Made by a program: the position numbers and the translations under genes
Shown: piece after piece, positions 53,340 through 62,440 of the stretch
Layout of the letters: each line of letters opens with the position of its first letter
Numbering within the stretch: position 1 is the stretch's first letter
The notes under the pieces: generated by a model
Database searches by the model: none
Told to the model about the DNA's origin: nothing
Seen by the model: only the letters and a program-made list of their open reading frames with translations
Assembly: GCF_029167105.1 (NCBI RefSeq)
Contig: NZ_JARFML010000043.1
Span: 1 to 64,000 of the forward strand
DNA from: Bradyrhizobium yuanmingense
GTDB lineage: Bacteria; Pseudomonadota; Alphaproteobacteria; Rhizobiales; Xanthobacteraceae
Direction of reading: 5' to 3'
DNA length: 64,000 nucleotides

Positions 53340-54854
53340 TCAATTCTCGGACTCGGTGAACACCTCGTCGCGCTTGGCGCGCAACGCCGGTAGCACCGTA
53401 AGGACAAGCAGGCCCGCCGCGACCGCGAGCAGCACCGCTGACAACGGACGCGTCAGGAACACGCTCCAGTCGCCGCGCGAGATCAGCAGCGCCCGGCGCA
53501 GGTTCTCCTCCATCAGCGGTCCCAGCACCATGCCGAGCAGCAACGGCGCCGGCTCGAAATCGTGCTTGATCAGCCAATAGCCGACCAGACCGAAGATGCC
53601 AGCGAGGATGACGTCGACTGGCGCGTTGTTCACCGAGTAGATTCCGATCGCGCAGAAGATCACGATCGAAGGGAACATCAGCCGGTAGGGCACGCGCAAC
53701 AGCCGCACCCAGATTCCGACCAGCGGCAGGTTGATGATGATCAGCATCAGATTGCCGATCCACATCGAGGCGATCATGCCCCAGACCAGATCCGGCTGCT
53801 TCTGCATCACCTGCGGACCGGGCACGATGCCGTGGATGGTCATCGCACCCACCATCAGTGCCATCACCGCGTTCGGCGGGATGCCGAGGGTGAGCAGCGG
53901 AATGAACGAGGTCTGTGCCGCGGCGTTGTTGGCACTCTCCGGCCCCGCCACGCCCTCGATAGCGCCGCGGCCGAACCGGGACGGGTTCTTTGAGAGCTTT
54001 TTCTCGAGCGTGTAGGCCGCGAAGGACGCGATCACCGCGCCGCCGCCGGGCAGGATGCCGAGGATCGAGCCGAGCACGGTACCGCGCAGGATCGGCGGCG
54101 TCGCATCGGCCAGGTCCTTCCTGGTGGGCATCAGTCCGGTGATCTTCTGTTGCACGAGATCGCGGTTCATCCCGGCGCCGTGGTCGAGATTGCGGATGAT
54201 CTCGGCAAAGCCGAACACCCCCATCGCCACCGTCGCAAAGCCGAGGCCGTCAGCAAGCTCCGGAATATTGAAGGCCATGCGCGAGGCACCGGTCTCGATG
54301 TCCGAACCGACCATCGAGAGCAGCAGGCCGAACACGATCATCGCGATCGCCTTCAGCACCGAGCCCTTGGCCAGCACGACCGCGAAGATCAGGCCGAGCA
54401 CCATCAGCGAGAAATATTCGGCCGGGCCGAACGCCAGCGCGAGTTTCGTCAGCGGTGCGCCGAGCAGTGCGATCAGGACGGTCGCGACGCAGCCAGCGAA
54501 GAACGAGCCGATCGCCGCGATCGCCAGCGCCGGGCCGGCGCGGCCCTGCTTGGCCATCTGGTGACCGTCGATGGCGGTCACGACGGATGTCGCCTCACCG
54601 GGTATGTTGACCAGGATCGACGTGGTCGAGCCGCCATATTGCGCGCCGTAATAGATGCCGGCGAGCATGATCAGCGCGCCAACCGGCGGCAATCCGAAGG
54701 TAATCGGCAAGAGCATCGCGACGGTGGCGATGGTGCCGATTCCGGGGAGAACGCCGACCAGCGTTCCGACCAGGGCGCCGATCAAGCACATCAGCAGGTT
54801 GATCGGAGTAAACGCGACGGCAAAACCGTGAGCGAGGTTGGCAAAGATATCCAT
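53340..54854 (-). CDS. tctA: Tripartite tricarboxylate transporter large permease (TctA)
   Basis: The 504-residue protein has about 12 helices and the family motif GTLVGVLPGIGTIATVAMLLPITFGLPP near the N terminus and a repeated PGGGAVIASFAAYTLEKKLSK in the middle. It is the channel of the transporter. The ATG at 54854 is preferred to the GTG at 54857. It lies 4 bases after the tctB stop. Confidence 0.93.
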   Translation of the reverse strand: MDIFANLAHGFAVAFTPINLLMCLIGALVGTLVGVLPGIGTIATVAMLLPITFGLPPVGALIMLAGIYYGAQYGGSTTSILVNIPGEATSVVTAIDGHQMAKQGRAGPALAIAAIGSFFAGCVATVLIALLGAPLTKLALAFGPAEYFSLMVLGLIFAVVLAKGSVLKAIAMIVFGLLLSMVGSDIETGASRMAFNIPELADGLGFATVAMGVFGFAEIIRNLDHGAGMNRDLVQQKITGLMPTRKDLADATPPILRGTVLGSILGILPGGGAVIASFAAYTLEKKLSKNPSRFGRGAIEGVAGPESANNAAAQTSFIPLLTLGIPPNAVMALMVGAMTIHGIVPGPQVMQKQPDLVWGMIASMWIGNLMLIIINLPLVGIWVRLLRVPYRLMFPSIVIFCAIGIYSVNNAPVDVILAGIFGLVGYWLIKHDFEPAPLLLGMVLGPLMEENLRRALLISRGDWSVFLTRPLSAVLLAVAAGLLVLTVLPALRAKRDEVFTESEN

Positions 54855-54861
54855 CACGCCC

Positions 54862-55623
54862 TCACTGGATCAGAAAACGCGGATACATCGGCATCGGCAG
54901 CCCGAGTATGTAAGGAAACAGAATGGCGCAACCGAGCGTCAGGCAGGCGCCGACGATCGCCGCTTCGAGCCAGCGTGTCTCGTGCGAGCCGGCCGCCGAA
55001 ATCATGAAGCTGGTAAAAGCCGTGACTACGAGGCCGAGGGAGCGGATCGACAGGGCGAAGAAGACGATCGCAGCCACCACGAACAGCGGTCCCCGCCAGG
55101 AATAATGGGCCATCGCCGGCCCTTTCGTCAGAAGACCCGTCAAGGCAATGCCGGCTGACAAGGCGACCAGCAACCCGCCGAACATGCGCGGCGCGGTCCC
55201 TGCGCCGAAGGAGAAGCCCCGCATGCCCTGCAGATCGCTCCCTGCCCACAGCGCGAACAGGGCGACGGCCATCAGAACGACGCCGCCGACATAATCCTGT
55301 GCCGATCGGATCGTCATGAACAACGTGAGGATCGCCACCGCAAACAGCGGATAGGAATAGATCAGCGCCAGCAGCACCTCGGACGACATCTTCTTGGCGC
55401 CGCCGCCGAACGATCCGAACAAGGCGCTGGGCGCGCCAATGAGCAGTGCCGTCGCGTGACTGGTGACGACCGTCGCGGGGCCGCGGCCGGCCCCCCAGCC
55501 AAAGATCGTCCCGATCGACCAGATCAATTCGAAAATCTGCGGCGCAATCGCCAGCAGACAAAAGCCGAGCGCCAGCCTGGTATTTCGGGTGGCCGTCGCT
55601 GAGTGGCCCATCGTGTCGGCCAT
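54862..55623 (-). CDS. tctB: Tripartite tricarboxylate transporter small permease (TctB), extended
   Basis: The 253-residue protein is longer than the usual TctB (about 150-170). The TctB-like part is the C-terminal half (DYVGGVVLMAVALFALWAGS on, with several helices). The N-terminal 90 residues hold a helix (LALGFCLLAIAPQIFELIWS) and a loop. GGAGGAGACAGG precedes the ATG. The gene order tctB-tctA-tctC on the minus strand differs from the common C-B-A. Confidence 0.85.
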   Translation of the reverse strand: MADTMGHSATATRNTRLALGFCLLAIAPQIFELIWSIGTIFGWGAGRGPATVVTSHATALLIGAPSALFGSFGGGAKKMSSEVLLALIYSYPLFAVAILTLFMTIRSAQDYVGGVVLMAVALFALWAGSDLQGMRGFSFGAGTAPRMFGGLLVALSAGIALTGLLTKGPAMAHYSWRGPLFVVAAIVFFALSIRSLGLVVTAFTSFMISAAGSHETRWLEAAIVGACLTLGCAILFPYILGLPMPMYPRFLIQ

Positions 55624-56243
55624 GCCTGTCTCCTCCGCGACCCGTAAGTCACGAGCACTGTTGTTTTAAATCGACTGGAACTGGATCCCCCGCCCCGGAT
55701 CACTGCCTAGCGATTTTCGTTACACAATGCCAGCAAAACCCAACGCGGCGCCGGCAAGCAGAAGCCGGACTGGATAGTTGCGCGAGATGGACGCGACCGC
55801 CGCAACCATTGCGTCAGACGCAGTGCAGCAATTGCTGGACCAGGCCGATTTAACATCACGATAAGCACGTTCGGACCTGGCGAGACCTGTGAAGTCGCGT
55901 GGGCGTTTTAGTCGGTGCTTTGCCCTGACCGCGATGCTGTGCGTCTCGGGCACTGCCGCCGCAGGCCCCGGCGAGAGAGCGAGATCCGGCCGAAGCTGGA
56001 GATCAGCTTGCGGCTCCTCATGCTGCTACTTTCCGCCGCAGGAAATTAACCGACGCCGAGACTGACATGTCGTTCGCTGGAGCAGCAGCGTCATCATGCG
56101 CAAGGATTCAGCACATCGGGCCGGCGACCTCTGCCAAAGGCCAGAGCCGCGATAGGCCCGGCAGTCCGAAGCCTATCCAAAGGGAACCGCGGGATCGCGC
56201 CCCAACCCTCTGTTTTTCGAAAGCTTTGCCCCCTATATTGGGG
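55624..56243. other. 620-base gene-free stretch before the tmRNA gene
   Basis: No open frame here looks coding. TATATT at 56234-56239 is a plausible -10 element for the tmRNA transcript, within a CCCCC...GGGGG hairpin. No tRNA was found. A small minus-strand frame (55720-55953) was rejected. Confidence 0.5.
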
Positions 56244-56576
56244 GTGCCGGTTCGCCGGCTATGGAAATAAACGGTCGTCGCAATAAACCATTCGGACCCG
56301 GGGGCGGTACCCGGCGCCTCCACCAAAGCCCATCATCGGGCCTGCCCGAAGCTGGGCTTTGGCGGGGGCGAAATAGGATCGACGAGGGCGTAAAGGGCGT
56401 ACTTTTTCCCGGTATTGTTCCGCCGTTATCGGGCTACTGCAATAGTTGCCAACGACAACTTTGCTCCGGTTGCTCAGGCTGCGTAACGCAGTTTGAAAGA
56501 CCACTCTAAAGTCCTAGTGGGTTAAGCTCCGCTAGGCGGGGTTCGGAGGCACCTGGCAACAGAAGCCTCCACTTTA
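56244..56576 (+). ncRNA. ssrA: tmRNA, permuted two-piece form
   Basis: The acceptor piece comes first and ends with the acceptor strand CGCCTCC, A and encoded CCA at 56315-56325. It can pair with GGGGGCG at 56364-56370, the start of the coding piece (one G-U pair). Between them is a small excisable hairpin (AAAGCCCA...TGGGCTTT, 56325-56361). The coding piece holds the tag frame (56448-56486) and ends with a GGAGGC-GCCTCC hairpin (56545-56570). The order acceptor-then-coding is the permuted type of alphaproteobacteria. In Bradyrhizobium the coding piece has long been known as the stable sra RNA of about 213 nt, which agrees with 56364-56576. The 5' end of the acceptor piece is estimated. Confidence 0.93.
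56448..56486 (+). CDS. tmRNA proteolysis tag frame (ANDNFAPVAQAA)
   Basis: From resume codon GCC (56448) the frame reads A-N-D-N-F-A-P-V-A-Q-A-A then TAA (56484-56486). It begins AND and ends in AA, the known form of alphaproteobacterial tags recognised by ClpXP and SspB. It is translated only as part of rescued proteins. Confidence 0.9.
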   Translation, partial: ANDNFAPVAQAA

Positions 56577-56688
56577 CTCTTTGATTCTTCCCCGGCGGGG
56601 ACTCCTGCTCGCCCGTCAGGCGCGGTACTATTGCGACTTGGCGAGTCGGATCGGCAGGGTCCGGCCGCTTGGATGCAACAGGACCACC

Positions 56689-57207
56689 ATGGCGACCGAT
56701 CATATCCGATACGATGTGCTGGCCCGCGATGCGCTGCGCGGCGTGCTGCGGAAGGTGCTGACCGATGCCGCAGCCCATGGCCTGCCGGGCGAGCACCATT
56801 TCTTCATCACCTTCGTGTCCAAGGCCGAAGGCGTGAAGCTGTCGCCGCGGCTGCTCGCGCAATATCCGGAGGAGATGACGATCATCCTCCAGCACCAGTT
56901 CTGGGACCTGACCGTGCTCGAGGATCGATTCGAGGTCGGCCTGTCCTTTGGCGGCATTCCGGAGCGGCTGGTGGTGCCGTTCAGTGCCATCAAGAGCTTC
57001 CTCGATCCGTCCGTGAAGTTCGGCCTCCAGTTCGACACCTCCGACGTCGCCGAGGTCGCGCCGGACAATCTGCCGGCAGCGCCCGCGCCATCGGCCGTAT
57101 CGGTCCCGGCACCTGCCGCGGAGAAGCCGGAAGCTGCCGACGAGCCGCCGCCGCCGAGCCAGGGCGGCGCCGAGGTCGTGCGGCTCGATCGTTTCCGCAA
57201 GAAATGA
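56689..57207 (+). CDS. sspB: SspB-like ClpXP adaptor
   Basis: The 172-residue protein matches alphaproteobacterial SspB: a folded domain (YDVLARDALRGVLRKVL; GEHHFFITFVSKAEGVKLS; MTIILQHQFWDL; FEVGLSFGGIPERLVVPF) and a long flexible Ala/Pro tail ending in a ClpX-binding-like EVVRLDRFRKK. It holds ssrA-tagged proteins and delivers them to ClpXP. It lies only about 110 bases after the tmRNA gene on the same strand. Start ATG at 56689, weak AGGA. Confidence 0.92.
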   Translation: MATDHIRYDVLARDALRGVLRKVLTDAAAHGLPGEHHFFITFVSKAEGVKLSPRLLAQYPEEMTIILQHQFWDLTVLEDRFEVGLSFGGIPERLVVPFSAIKSFLDPSVKFGLQFDTSDVAEVAPDNLPAAPAPSAVSVPAPAAEKPEAADEPPPPSQGGAEVVRLDRFRKK

Positions 57208-57307
57208 TCTAGGTTGGCCGCGAAGCCGTCGCGCCCGCCCAAACTCTCTATATAGAGAAGCACATGAACAGGCCGTGCGGCGTTCGCGCGGCAGAATGGA
57301 TGTGCTC

Positions 57308-58729
57308 ATGGCCAAAGCGTCCCGCTCGAAGACTGCCCGCCCCGCAACCCGCACCGAGACCGACAGCTTCGGTCCCATCGAGGTCGCCGCCGACCGCTAT
57401 TGGGGGGCGCAGACCGAGCGCTCGCGCCAGAATTTCCGCATCGGCACCGACCGCATGCCGATCTCGCTCGTGCATGCGCTCGGGATGGTCAAGCTCGCCG
57501 CCGCGCAGTCCAATCTCGAGCTCGGACTGCTCGACCGGCGTCGCGCCAACGCCATCATCCGCGCCGCGCGCGAGGTGATCGAAGGCAGACTGGACGACCA
57601 TTTTCCGCTTGTCGTGTGGCAGACCGGTTCGGGCACCCAGAGCAACATGAACCTCAACGAGGTGATCGCCAACCGCGCCAACGAGCTGCTCGGCGGCGAG
57701 CTCGGCGCCAAGAAGCCGGTGCATCCCAACGATCACGTCAACATGAGCCAGTCGTCGAACGACTCCTTCCCGACCGCGATGCACATCGCCGCCGCAAGCC
57801 GCATCAATGCCGACCTCGTCCCTGCGCTCGGCGAGCTGTTGCGCGCGCTGCGCAAGAAGGAGAAGGAGTTCTCGAAGATCGTGAAGATCGGCCGCACCCA
57901 TACCCAGGATGCGACGCCGCTGACGCTCGGTCAGGAATTTTCCGGCTATGCCGCGCAGGTCGAAAGCGGCATCGCCCGGCTCAAGATCGCTGTGAAGGAC
58001 CTTTATCCGCTGGCGCAGGGCGGCACAGCCGTCGGCACCGGCCTCAACTCCAAGCCGCGCTTTGCCAAGCTGTTCGCAAAGCACGTTGCCGGGATTACGA
58101 AGCTCCCCTTCACCAGCGCCGCCAACAAATTCGAGGCGCTGGCCTCGAACGATGCCTATGTGCTGGCGCACGGCGCCATCAATTCGGTCGCGACCGGCCT
58201 GTTCAAGATCGCCAATGACATCCGCCTGCTTGGCTCCGGCCCGCGCTCGGGCCTCGGCGAATTGATCCTGCCGGAGAACGAGCCCGGCTCCTCGATCATG
58301 CCGGGCAAGGTCAACCCGACCCAGTGCGAGGCGATGACCATGGTGTGCTGCCAGGTGTTCGGCAATCACACCGCCATCACGGTCGCCGGCAGCCAGGGTC
58401 ATTTCGAGCTCAACGTCTACAAGCCGGTGCTGGCCTACAACATGCTGCATTCGATCCGCCTGATGGCGGATGCCGCGCGCTCCTTCACCGAGCACTGCGT
58501 CAGCGGCATCCGCGCCGACGAGAAGCGCATCAAGGAGCTGATGCAGCGCTCGCTGATGCTGGTGACGGCGCTGGCGCCGAAGGTCGGCTACGACAACGCC
58601 GCCAAGGTGGCCAAGACGGCGCACACCAACGGCACCACGCTGAAGGAGGAGGCCCTGCGGCTCGGCTTTGTCTCGGCCGACGAATTCGACCGCCTGGTGC
58701 GCCCCGAGAAGATGACCAGCCCGGGATGA
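57308..58729 (+). CDS. fumC: Fumarate hydratase, class II
   Basis: The TCA-cycle enzyme that hydrates fumarate to malate, iron-independent type. The 473-residue protein has the family signature GSSIMPGKVNPTQ (about residue 330), SGTQSNMNLNEV and IGRTHTQDATPLTLG. The start is ambiguous (ATG at 57296, 57308, or 57275); I chose 57308 because MAKASRSKTARPATR leads into the usual TDSFGPIEV. It follows sspB with no obvious link. Confidence 0.95.
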   Translation: MAKASRSKTARPATRTETDSFGPIEVAADRYWGAQTERSRQNFRIGTDRMPISLVHALGMVKLAAAQSNLELGLLDRRRANAIIRAAREVIEGRLDDHFPLVVWQTGSGTQSNMNLNEVIANRANELLGGELGAKKPVHPNDHVNMSQSSNDSFPTAMHIAAASRINADLVPALGELLRALRKKEKEFSKIVKIGRTHTQDATPLTLGQEFSGYAAQVESGIARLKIAVKDLYPLAQGGTAVGTGLNSKPRFAKLFAKHVAGITKLPFTSAANKFEALASNDAYVLAHGAINSVATGLFKIANDIRLLGSGPRSGLGELILPENEPGSSIMPGKVNPTQCEAMTMVCCQVFGNHTAITVAGSQGHFELNVYKPVLAYNMLHSIRLMADAARSFTEHCVSGIRADEKRIKELMQRSLMLVTALAPKVGYDNAAKVAKTAHTNGTTLKEEALRLGFVSADEFDRLVRPEKMTSPG

Positions 58730-59001
58730 TTCCGAATTCCGATAGCCATCCGTAATGATACGGACGCTCAGCGCCCAAAAATATGCGGTTTTGGGGGCGG
58801 GATTTGATTACCGTCAATGTTGCGGCCGGGCGGCGTGTTACGCAGCTTTACTGCCCTCGACGGGCAAATTCATCGTTTGATGCCCAAGGGCCGATTGACG
58901 AGGACGAGCGAATGGCGATCAAGTCTTCTCGGGCGCAATGCGGCGCCCTGTTTCTGAATGTTTCATCCGGCAAGAAGAGGATCGGGTGATGGAGACGCGG
59001 C

Positions 59002-59190
59002 ATGGGGAACGTCATCAACCTGAATCGTTTCAGGAAGCGCGTCGAGCGGGAAGCCTCGGCGAAACAGGCGGACGCCAACCGAGCGAAATTCGGGCGCACG
59101 AAGGCGGAACGGTCGTCCGAGGCGAAACGGGCGGACCAGGCCAAGGAGCATCTGGACCAGCACCGGATCGATCGCGAGGAGCAGCCATGA
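59002..59190 (+). CDS. DUF4169-type small basic protein
   Basis: The 62-residue protein begins MGNVINLNRFRKRVEREASA and is almost all charged helix, typical of DUF4169. No function is known. Its TGA overlaps the next gene's ATG (ATGA). No gene lies in 58730-59001. Confidence 0.85.
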   Translation: MGNVINLNRFRKRVEREASAKQADANRAKFGRTKAERSSEAKRADQAKEHLDQHRIDREEQP

Positions 59191-59438
59191 AGTCGCCGGT
59201 CGTGAAACGATCGATCGTCGTCGCCGGCCACAAGACCAGCGTCAGCCTGGAAGAGGCGTTCTGGAACGGCATGAAAGAGATTTCCAGCCTTCGCAACATG
59301 ACGTTGTCCGAGCTGGTCGGCGAGATCGACAACAACCGCCAGCAGGGCAATCTGTCGTCGGCGATCCGTCTCTTCGTCCTGGACTACTTCAAGAGCCGCG
59401 CCATGGCCGCCCAGCCGGACAAGGTCCCGGCCCAGTAG
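59187..59438 (+). CDS. Ribbon-helix-helix domain protein
   Basis: The 83-residue protein has a ribbon-helix-helix-like fold: PVVKRSIVVAGHKTSVSLEE beta/ribbon, then EAFWNGMKEISSLRNMTLSELVGEI helices. It matches the rhizobial RHH_4 type often linked to DUF4169. It may bind DNA. It is translationally coupled to the DUF4169 gene (ATGA overlap). Confidence 0.85.
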   Translation: MKSPVVKRSIVVAGHKTSVSLEEAFWNGMKEISSLRNMTLSELVGEIDNNRQQGNLSSAIRLFVLDYFKSRAMAAQPDKVPAQ

Positions 59439-59475
59439 CCGTCGGGGCGCCCACGAGGCGCCCACGCCCCTGCAC

Positions 59476-59492
59476 TTTAAAATCGCTCTAAG
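59476..59492. promoter_or_regulatory. Irr (ICE)-like box before feoA
   Basis: TTTAAAATCGCTCTAAG matches the Irr iron-control element TTTAGAA-N3-TTCTAAA in 11 of 14 fixed positions and is centred 68 bases before the feoA ATG. In Bradyrhizobium Irr acts on iron genes through such boxes (family knowledge). A larger TGCA...TGCA inverted repeat (59471-59497) contains it. Confidence 0.55.
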
Positions 59493-59551
59493 GTGCAGCT
59501 TCGGCGGGCGGGCACGCTTGACCTCGATGCCCTGCGTTGAAAATACAGGGC

Positions 59552-59827
59552 ATGACCGACTCCATTGATACGCGTTCGCATATGCCGCTGGGCTTGGCCC
59601 AGCGCGGCTATACCGGCGTCATCCAGCACCTCGCCGCCAAAGAGGCTGGCTCGGCGCTATCGGACGTCGAGCTCGAGAGCCGCCTGATCGAACTCGGCTT
59701 CGTCGAGGGCGCCCGGGTCGAGATCCTGCATGAGGGGCTGGTCGGACGCGATCCGATCGCGGTACGGGTCGACAACATCACGATCGCGGTCCGCCGTCGC
59801 GAAGCCATGGCCATCATCGTCGCCTGA
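59552..59827 (+). CDS. feoA: FeoA, ferrous-iron uptake accessory protein
   Basis: The 91-residue SH3-like protein has GLAQRGYTGVIQHL and RLIELGFVEGARVEILHEG. FeoA supports FeoB in Fe(II) transport. The ATG at 59552 has only a close AGGG; a TTG at 59537 is unlikely. It is followed by feoB 37 bases later and preceded by an Irr-like box. Confidence 0.92.
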   Translation: MTDSIDTRSHMPLGLAQRGYTGVIQHLAAKEAGSALSDVELESRLIELGFVEGARVEILHEGLVGRDPIAVRVDNITIAVRRREAMAIIVA

Positions 59828-59864
59828 CGCGCGACCGGAATCTTGCCCCCAGGCCCTTGATCCC

Positions 59865-61736
59865 ATGGAAGCACCGCTGCTGCATCTCGCCCTGGTCGGC
59901 ACGCCCAACAGCGGCAAGACCTCGCTGTTCAACGCGCTGACCGGCAGCCGGCAGAAGGTCGCGAACTATCCCGGCGTCACGGTCGAGCGCAAGGAAGGCT
60001 TCTTCGTCACCCCGCTCGGCCGCCAGGTCTCCGTGGTCGACCTGCCCGGCACCTATTCGCTGCGCGGCCGCAGCCCGGACGAGGAGATCACCCGCGACTT
60101 CGTGCTCGGCAAGGCCTCCGGCGAGACCCTGCCCGATCTCGTGCTGTGCGTCGCCGATTCCACCAATCTGCGCCTGACCATCCGCCTGCTGCTGGAGCTG
60201 AAGCGCACCGGGCGGCCGATGATCCTCGTGCTCAACATGTTCGACATCGCAAGCCGCCGCGGCATCACCGTCGACGTCGAGCGGCTCGCCAAGGAGCTCG
60301 GCGTGCCCGTGGTCACCTCGATCGCGGTGCGCAAGGGCGGCACGGCCGACCTGCTCAAGCTGACCGACGAGATTTCCGCAGCGCTCGCCGCCGAGCCGGT
60401 GGAGAACAGCTGGCGCGCGCTCGGCGTCTCCGAGCTGCGCGCCACCCAACGCGAGGCCGACCGCATCATCGCCGACTGCGTCAGCCTGCCTGCTCGCCCC
60501 GACACCTGGACCGCACGGATCGACGCGATCGCGCTGCATCCGGTCGGCGGGCTGATCGTGCTCGCGCTGATCCTGTTCGTGATGTTCCAGGCGGTGTTCG
60601 CCTGGGCGCAGCCGGCGATGGAGCTACTGAAGTCCGGCTTCGACTCGCTCGGCGAGCTGGTGCAGGCCACCCTGCCCGACGGCTTGCTGCAAAGCTTCCT
60701 GCAGAACGGCGTGATCTCCGGCGTCGGCAGCGTCATCGTGTTCCTGCCGCAGATCATCCTCATCTTCCTGTTCATCCTGCTTCTGGAAGATTTCGGCTAC
60801 ATGGCGCGCGCGGCGTTCCTGATGGACCGCATCATGGGCGGCGCCGGCCTGCACGGCCGCGCCTTCATTCCGCTGCTGTCGAGCTTTGCCTGCGCCATTC
60901 CCGGGATCATGGCTACGCGCGTCATCGACAACAAGCGCGACCGGCTGACCACGATCCTGATCGCGCCGCTGATGACGTGCTCGGCGCGCATTCCGGTCTA
61001 TACGCTGATCATCTCCGCCTTCATCCCGGCCAAGGACGTCTGGGGCTTCATCAACCTGCAGGGCCTCGTGATGTTCGGCCTCTATGCCGCCGGCATCATC
61101 AGCGCGCTACTGGTCTCGTTCGTGATCAAGTTCTTCATGATCCGCGACTATGCACCGGCGCCGTTCATGCTGGAGCTGCCGGACTACAAATTGCCGCGCC
61201 TGAAGTCGGTCGCGATCGGTATCTTCACCCGCGCGAAGATGTTCCTGTACCGTGCCGGCACCACGATCTTCTCGATGATGGTGCTGATCTGGTTCCTGGC
61301 CTCGTTCCCGCAGCCGCCCGCGGGCGCGACCGAGCCCGCCATCGAGTTCAGCCTCGCGGCGATGATCGGCAAGGCGCTCGAACCCCTGCTCGCCCCCGTC
61401 GGCTTCAACTGGCAGATCGCGGTGGCGCTGATCCCGGGCATGGCGGCGCGCGAGGTCGCGGTCGCGGCGCTCGGCACCGTCTATGCGATCGAGGGCGGCA
61501 ACGAAGCGGTCGAGCAGATCGGCCAGGTGCTGGCGACGAAATGGTCGCTCGCGACCGCGCTGTCGATGCTGGCCTGGTACATCTTCGCCCCGCAATGCGC
61601 CTCCACGCTCGCCGTGATCCGGCGCGAGACCGGCAGCTGGGCCTGGATGGGGGTCACCTTCGCCTACATGCTGGTCCTGGCCTATGCGGCGAGCCTCGTG
61701 ACGTACAACGTCGCGGTCGCGCTGGGGGCGGGGTAG
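59865..61736 (+). CDS. feoB: FeoB, ferrous-iron transporter
   Basis: The 623-residue protein has the N-terminal GTPase domain (G1 GTPNSGKTS at 12-20, G3 DLPG, G4 NMFD in LVLNMFDIA) and the membrane domain with paired Gate motifs (AIPGIMATRVIDNK; ALIPGMAAREVAVAALGTVYA). The G1 has GTPNSGKT instead of the usual GNPNCGKT. The ATG at 59865 matches the family start. It is shorter than E. coli FeoB (773) as is normal for rhizobial proteins. Confidence 0.96.
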   Translation: MEAPLLHLALVGTPNSGKTSLFNALTGSRQKVANYPGVTVERKEGFFVTPLGRQVSVVDLPGTYSLRGRSPDEEITRDFVLGKASGETLPDLVLCVADSTNLRLTIRLLLELKRTGRPMILVLNMFDIASRRGITVDVERLAKELGVPVVTSIAVRKGGTADLLKLTDEISAALAAEPVENSWRALGVSELRATQREADRIIADCVSLPARPDTWTARIDAIALHPVGGLIVLALILFVMFQAVFAWAQPAMELLKSGFDSLGELVQATLPDGLLQSFLQNGVISGVGSVIVFLPQIILIFLFILLLEDFGYMARAAFLMDRIMGGAGLHGRAFIPLLSSFACAIPGIMATRVIDNKRDRLTTILIAPLMTCSARIPVYTLIISAFIPAKDVWGFINLQGLVMFGLYAAGIISALLVSFVIKFFMIRDYAPAPFMLELPDYKLPRLKSVAIGIFTRAKMFLYRAGTTIFSMMVLIWFLASFPQPPAGATEPAIEFSLAAMIGKALEPLLAPVGFNWQIAVALIPGMAAREVAVAALGTVYAIEGGNEAVEQIGQVLATKWSLATALSMLAWYIFAPQCASTLAVIRRETGSWAWMGVTFAYMLVLAYAASLVTYNVAVALGAG

Positions 61737-61750
61737 CCCCCTTCCGAAAC

Positions 61751-61866
61751 AAAACTGCGAAAACAACCCCATGCACAGTAGACCTGGGGTCGTGAAATCA
61801 ATGGGTTGCGCGCAAGGCAAGAAACATCCGCCGTCGCCCGTTGACCCGTCGGGCAAAACAGGGGCA
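61751..61866 (-). repeat. Dispersed repeat, copy B
   Basis: About 116 bp, reverse-oriented relative of 20669-20793. On the minus strand it starts with TGCCCCTGTTTTGCCCGAC and ends with TACTGTGCATGGGGTTGTTT. Between the end blocks the copies differ, with CCATTGATT kept. It fills the gap between feoB and the GNAT gene. Confidence 0.75.
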
Positions 61867-61927
61867 AGATGCCATGATCAGCCCGCAGCGATAGCAGCAT
61901 GAACGACGACACGCCTCGGAAGCGGCC

Positions 61928-62425
61928 GTGGACCATTTCACCACCGACCGCCTGACCGCCGAGCGATTGCACGAGGATCACCTCGCCGACTTCGTCGCGC
62001 TGCATCACGACGCCGAGGTCTCCCGTTATCTCGGCGGGGTGCGGACGGCCGAGGTCACAAGGGCCTATCTCGCGACCAACATGGCCCATTGGGACCAGCA
62101 CGGCTTCGGACTCTGGACACTGCGAACGAAGGACGGGGCCTTCGCCGGACGGGCGGGCATTCGGCACATTCTCGTGGACGATGTCGACGAGATCGAGATC
62201 GCCTACGCATTCAAGCGCGAATTCTGGGGCCAGGGATTTGCAAGCGAGATCGCGGCTGCGATGACGGACGTCGGGCTGTCGCAGTTGAAGCTGTCGTCCC
62301 TCATCGGCATCGTGAATGTCGGCAACGGCGCATCCCGCCGCGTGCTGGAGAAATCGAACTATCTCCTCGAGCGCAGCACGAACCGGCACGGCGAGGATGT
62401 CGTGATCTACCGCGCCCGCCGGTGA
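61928..62425 (+). CDS. GNAT-family N-acetyltransferase (RimJ/RimL-like)
   Basis: The 165-residue protein has the RimJ/RimL pattern: TDRLTAERLHEDHLADFVAL, then GIRHILVDDVDEIEIAYAF and FWGQGFASEIAAAM, the acetyl-CoA site. The start is GTG at 61928 after GGAAG. The substrate is not known. Confidence 0.88.
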   Translation: MDHFTTDRLTAERLHEDHLADFVALHHDAEVSRYLGGVRTAEVTRAYLATNMAHWDQHGFGLWTLRTKDGAFAGRAGIRHILVDDVDEIEIAYAFKREFWGQGFASEIAAAMTDVGLSQLKLSSLIGIVNVGNGASRRVLEKSNYLLERSTNRHGEDVVIYRARR

Positions 62426-62440
62426 AACACCGTCCGGCGC

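Noticed and set aside
55720..55953. A 77-codon minus-strand frame before the tmRNA gene
   Set aside because: Unusual composition, no ribosome site and no recognisable pattern.
58783..58989. A 68-codon plus-strand frame after fumC
   Set aside because: No ribosome site and random-looking composition.
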